NCBI GenBank assembly: GCA_964242425.1
Contig: CAXTCK010000059.1
Location: 1-16,792 of the forward strand
Origin: Lichenicola sp964242425
Lineage (GTDB): Bacteria; Pseudomonadota; Alphaproteobacteria; Acetobacterales; Acetobacteraceae
Length of the DNA stretch: 16,792 nt
Direction: 5' to 3'
Below the pieces are notes generated by a model. The model was given only the letters and a program-made list of their open reading frames with translations, was not told the DNA's origin and searched no databases. The translations under genes and the position numbers were made by a program. Position 1 is the first letter of the stretch; every line of letters starts with the position of its first letter. Shown piece by piece: positions 14,177 through 16,792 of the stretch.

Positions 14177-14248
14177 CTGGGGCGGGAGGATTCGAACCTC
14201 CGCATGGCGGAATCAAAATCCGCTGCCTTACCACTTGGCGACGCCCCA
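14177..14248 (-). tRNA. tRNA-Gln, anticodon UUG
   Basis: A complete 72-nt cloverleaf is readable on the minus strand. The acceptor stem is TGGGGCG/CGCCCCA with discriminator G, the D stem GCC/GGC, the anticodon stem GCGGA/TCCGC with loop TTTTGAT (anticodon TTG), and the T stem GGAGG/CCTCC with loop TTCGAAT. All stems pair without mismatch. The 3' CCA is not encoded. It lies 59 nt downstream of the COQ9/TetR-like gene on the same strand. Confidence 0.96.
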
Positions 14249-14267
14249 TCATCCCGGCGCCGGCTTC

Positions 14268-14296
14268 TCAATAGGAGCAGGCCGGATCGTCGTAAA
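14268..14296 (-). promoter_or_regulatory. Candidate sigma-70 promoter of tRNA-Gln
   Basis: On the minus strand, TTTACG (14296-14291, 4 of 6 consensus -35 bases), a 17-nt spacer and TATTGA (14273-14268, 3 of 6 consensus -10 bases) would place the transcript start about 12 nt before the tRNA 5' end. Spacing and position fit, but base matches are modest. Confidence 0.45.
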
Positions 14297-14307
14297 GGGC
14301 GGCGTGC

Positions 14308-15039
14308 TCAGGTCAGCGGGTCGACCGGGCCGGGATCAGGCGTTGCCAGCGGCTCCGATGCTGCGAGGCCCGGTAGTTCGGGGCTGACGAGTTCGGCATC
14401 AGGCCGTTCGGGATCGGGCATCAGGGTATCGTCGATCGTTTCGGGCACCACCATGTCCGGGGCGCTGCGTCCGAACAACGGTCGCTGCAGCAGCCGCCCG
14501 ACCCGTTCCGCACGGTCCAGCGCCTTGTCGAGTGCCGCCATGGTCCCGGACAGGTCCTCGCTGTCGTCCCTGTCCCATGCCCGCACCGCCTGCAGCCACA
14601 CCGCGATCACGCCCTGGACGCGCAGCCGGCCGGCCAGGCCCGTGGTGTCCACGCCGGCGGCTTCCGCGATCCAGGCCATGCTGTCGCCGGTCGCGGCGGT
14701 CAGCACCAGCGCCAGCGCCGGGTCGAGCGGCAGCGCGCGCAGCACTGACCGCACCCCGCCGCGATACTGCTGCAGCACGTCGATGCGGCGCATCAGCAGG
14801 TCGAACAGCCGCTCGCGCACCGTGCCGGTCGAGCCGTCGTCGACCAGGGCCGCGCGGTCCGCCAGAGTGCCGAGCCGGAGCAGCACCGTCGTGCGCATCG
14901 GGAACCGCACCCGCGCCTCGTCCAGCGGCAGGGCGGCCTCGCGCGCCGCGTCCACCACCGTCACGCGCCGCCAGCCCACCGCCTCGGCGCGCGACATCGT
15001 CGCCTGGATCAGGGCCTGGTCGAACTTCTCGTGGTCCAT
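14308..15039 (-). CDS. COQ9/TetR-like protein
   Basis: 243 residues from ATG 15039, which is preceded by a purine-rich GGAAGAAG; upstream in-frame starts at 15057 and 15081 exist. Residues about 5-60 can form a TetR-like helix-turn-helix (FDQALIQATMSRAEAVGW, then TVVDAAREAALPLDEARVRFP). Residues 75-185 resemble the COQ9 / rpsU-divergent family of alphaproteobacteria, with ERLFDLLMRRIDVLQQYRGG, and DDSEDLSGTMAALDKALDRAE near 158-178. COQ9 supports ubiquinone biosynthesis by binding lipid and a hydroxylase, and its fold is derived from TetR. So the protein could be a quinone-biosynthesis accessory factor or a true regulator; sequence alone does not decide. The last 45 residues are a Pro/Glu/Asp-rich tail, probably disordered. 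It follows proC by 69 nt on the same strand. Confidence 0.75.
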   Translation of the reverse strand: MDHEKFDQALIQATMSRAEAVGWRRVTVVDAAREAALPLDEARVRFPMRTTVLLRLGTLADRAALVDDGSTGTVRERLFDLLMRRIDVLQQYRGGVRSVLRALPLDPALALVLTAATGDSMAWIAEAAGVDTTGLAGRLRVQGVIAVWLQAVRAWDRDDSEDLSGTMAALDKALDRAERVGRLLQRPLFGRSAPDMVVPETIDDTLMPDPERPDAELVSPELPGLAASEPLATPDPGPVDPLT

Positions 15040-15108
15040 GACTCTTCTTCCGTTCATCGGCCCGGTATCTGCTTCCGCCAACGCAGGATCTGGATGCGGG
15101 ATGCGGTT

Positions 15109-15930
15109 CTAGCTCGCAAGCGCCCGCGAACGGGCGGTGGCGGCGCGTACCGCCTCGTCCAGCGCCCGCGGCCAGGCGCCATCCGCCATCAGCACCGATA
15201 GCGCCGCTTCCGTGGTGCCGCCCGGGCTGGTCACGGCCCGGCGCAGCGCCGACGCGTCCTCGGCCGAGGCGGTGAGCAGGGCACCGGCGCCGGCCACGGT
15301 TTCCCGCGCCAGGCGACGTGCCAGCGGGGCAGGGAGTCCCTGCGCCCGCCCGGCCGCTTCCAGCAGCTCGGCGAGCAGGAACACGTAGGCGGGCCCGCTG
15401 CCGGACACCGCGGTGACCGGGTCGAGCAGCGCCTCGTCCTCGACCCAGGCGACGCCGCCCGCGGCGCGGAGCAGCCGGTCGCACAGCGCACGCCCACTTC
15501 CGTCCACCGACGGCTCGGCCACCGCGACCGAGATGCCGCGACCGATCGCGGCCGGGGTGTTGGGCATCGCCCGCACGATGCCGCCGGCCCCCGGCAGGGC
15601 GTGGCGCAGACCCGCCAGGGTGCGCCCGGCCATGATCGAGAGCACCACGGCGTTTTCTGCCAGCGCCGCCACCGACGCCATCGCCGCGTCCGCCACCTGC
15701 GGCTTGACCGCCAGCACGATCGCCGCCGGACGGAACCCGTGCGGGATGGCGGCGGCGCTTGCCACCACCAGGTGCACGCCCCCAGGCGGCTTCCCGCCCG
15801 GGCTCGGTTCGACGATCACCGACGGCGACAGGGCTTCCGCGTCCCAGCCCGCCAGCAGGGCCGACCCCATGCGGCCGCAGCCGAGCAGCAGGAGCGGCGG
15901 GATCGGTGCCGCGTCGCCGGCGACGGCCAT
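15109..15930 (-). CDS. proC: Pyrroline-5-carboxylate reductase
   Basis: Makes proline by NAD(P)H-dependent reduction of pyrroline-5-carboxylate in the cytosol. It has 273 residues, the usual length. The N-terminal Rossmann motif is GCGRMG at 17-22, with VLAVKPQ at 72-78 and VRAMPNTPA at 119-127. The C-terminal dimerisation and active-site domain has SGSGPAYVFLLAELLEAA at 176-193 and VTSPGGTTEAAL at 233-244, both hallmarks of ProC. ATG 15930 follows the stop codon of the ybjN-like gene by only 5 nt, so the two are co-transcribed and probably translationally coupled. No key residue is missing. Confidence 0.96.
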   Translation of the reverse strand: MAVAGDAAPIPPLLLLGCGRMGSALLAGWDAEALSPSVIVEPSPGGKPPGGVHLVVASAAAIPHGFRPAAIVLAVKPQVADAAMASVAALAENAVVLSIMAGRTLAGLRHALPGAGGIVRAMPNTPAAIGRGISVAVAEPSVDGSGRALCDRLLRAAGGVAWVEDEALLDPVTAVSGSGPAYVFLLAELLEAAGRAQGLPAPLARRLARETVAGAGALLTASAEDASALRRAVTSPGGTTEAALSVLMADGAWPRALDEAVRAATARSRALAS

Positions 15931-15935
15931 CGGCG

Positions 15936-16439
15936 TCAGGCCTCGCCGGCGCAATCCAGCATGGCGCATTCCAGCGCTTCCGCCGGCGACTTGCCGCCCC
16001 ACAGCACGAACTGGAACGCGGGATAGAAGCGCTCGCATTCGGTGATGGCGATGTCGACCATGTCCTCCAGGCTTTCCACCGATGCGCCGTTGGTGCCGCG
16101 CAGCAGCACCGAATGGCGGAACAACGGCATGCCGTCCTCGGGGTCCATGCCGAAATGGCCGATCCACAGACGCTCGTTGGCCAGTGCCAGCAGCTCGAAC
16201 AGGGCGCGACGCTGCGTGCCCGGCACCTTCAGGTCGAAGGCGCAGGTGAAGTGCATCGCGCTGATCTCGCGCGACCAGGAGAAGTAGAGCCCATAGTCGC
16301 ACCACTTTCCCGGCGCCTCGGCCGCCATCTCGGTGTCGGTGCGGCGGTCGAAGGCCCATTCATAACCGCCGACGATCTGTTCCATCACGTCGAGCGGGTT
16401 GGAGGCGGGCTGGCTGGTCTGGATGTCCAAGGCAGGCAT
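15936..16439 (-). CDS. YbjN domain-containing protein
   Basis: A 167-residue cytosolic protein resembling the alphaproteobacterial YbjN family (type III secretion chaperone-like fold, function not well defined). Conserved-looking segments are DVMEQIVGGYEWAFDRR near 17-33, YGLYFSWSREISAMHFTCAFD near 49-69, ALANERLWIGHFG near 85-97 and TECERFYPAFQFVLWGGK near 133-150. ATG 16439 is chosen because GGGGAG lies 6 nt upstream; the frame is open to 16607, but that extension is Arg-rich and lacks a ribosome binding site. It is first of a tight gene pair with proC, an arrangement I associate with alphaproteobacteria. Confidence 0.88.
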   Translation of the reverse strand: MPALDIQTSQPASNPLDVMEQIVGGYEWAFDRRTDTEMAAEAPGKWCDYGLYFSWSREISAMHFTCAFDLKVPGTQRRALFELLALANERLWIGHFGMDPEDGMPLFRHSVLLRGTNGASVESLEDMVDIAITECERFYPAFQFVLWGGKSPAEALECAMLDCAGEA

Positions 16440-16676
16440 GTTGGCTCCCCGGCAATGGAGGGCAGCCCGGTGGGTGCCGGGCCCCGTGTCTGCGAACCGG
16501 GTTTCCCCTGCCAGCCTGGTGAAGCGGTCCGATTCTCGCGAATCAGCCATTCGCCATTCCCGGGATCCACCCGTGGCGAGCGTATGGGTGCGGCGTTCCG
16601 GCTGCAAGCGCGGGCACCGCCCCGGGATGCCGGCGATGCCGTGAACGCCGTTCAGGTGGCAGCCCCGTCGCGACGC
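16440..16676. other. Non-coding stretch upstream of the ybjN-like gene
   Basis: These 237 nt contain no convincing gene and should hold the promoter of the ybjN-proC-COQ9-like cluster. The only dyad noticed is GATTC-TCGC-GAATC (16531-16544), a possible operator about 95 nt upstream of the start codon. No confident -35/-10 pair was seen. Confidence 0.5.
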
Positions 16677-16792
16677 TTAGTCCGCCAGCGGCAGCGCCTC
16701 GGGCGGAAGGTCGCTTCGCGGCGGCGGCCCGCCCGGGGCCCCGGGGGGTCCCGGCACGGGTAGGGCGGCGGGAGCGGGCGGGCTGAGATGGG
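16677..16792 (-). CDS. Possible C-terminal tail of a Pro/Gly-rich protein, cut by window edge
   Basis: One minus-strand frame is open from the window edge to TAA at 16679-16677 and encodes 38 residues of proline/glycine-rich low-complexity sequence, ending in RSDLPPEALPLAD. Such a tail could close a gene transcribed towards ybjN, in line with the direction of the cluster. In DNA this GC-rich an open frame of this length is expected by chance, so this is weak; no family can be named. Confidence 0.3.
   Translation of the reverse strand, partial: HLSPPAPAALPVPGPPGAPGGPPPRSDLPPEALPLAD

Noticed and set aside
14177..14248. tRNA-Gln as attachment site of an integrated island
   Set aside because: No integrase or recombinase gene is in the window and I saw no second copy of the tRNA 3' end; the neighbouring HU and ProC genes are ordinary core genes.

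Overview
The window is a GC-rich chromosomal segment, most likely from an alphaproteobacterium of the Acetobacteraceae/Rhodospirillales type. This is inferred from base composition, from the COQ9/TetR-like, ProC and YbjN gene set, and from the kinds of large glycosyltransferase fusions and Gly/Thr/Ser beta-roll protein present. Nothing in the window proves the genus. The long open frames antisense to the real genes are by-products of the high GC content and are left out.

Left part (1-3694): the start of a CrtI/CrtN-type carotenoid desaturase runs off the left edge. Divergent from it are a 72-residue acidic protein and a full-length glutamine-dependent NAD+ synthetase (nadE). A SemiSWEET-type small sugar transporter faces nadE.

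Middle part (3742-13592) is a glycan-assembly island. On the minus strand, a very large fusion protein (SAM methyltransferase, coiled coil, Pro-rich linker, GT-B glycosyltransferase, GT-A/GT2 glycosyltransferase) is followed with a 3-nt overlap by an NAD-dependent sugar epimerase/dehydratase that seems to need a CTG start. A comparatively AT-rich intergenic region separates this pair from a divergent 457-residue secreted-type beta-roll protein with about 18-residue repeats and almost no basic residues. A strong intrinsic terminator follows that gene, and only 28 nt further on starts a second multidomain protein with two tandem GT-B domains. A rhamnan-synthesis-F-like protein on the opposite strand ends on the same CTAG. 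The working hypothesis is that these genes make a surface glycan and may decorate the beta-roll protein, which lies between the two giant transferases.

Right part (13820-16792) looks like ordinary core chromosome: an HU-family DNA-binding protein, a tRNA-Gln(UUG) with a visible promoter candidate, and a minus-strand cluster of ybjN-like, proC and COQ9/TetR-like genes. The extreme right edge may hold the Pro/Gly-rich C-terminal tail of another minus-strand gene.
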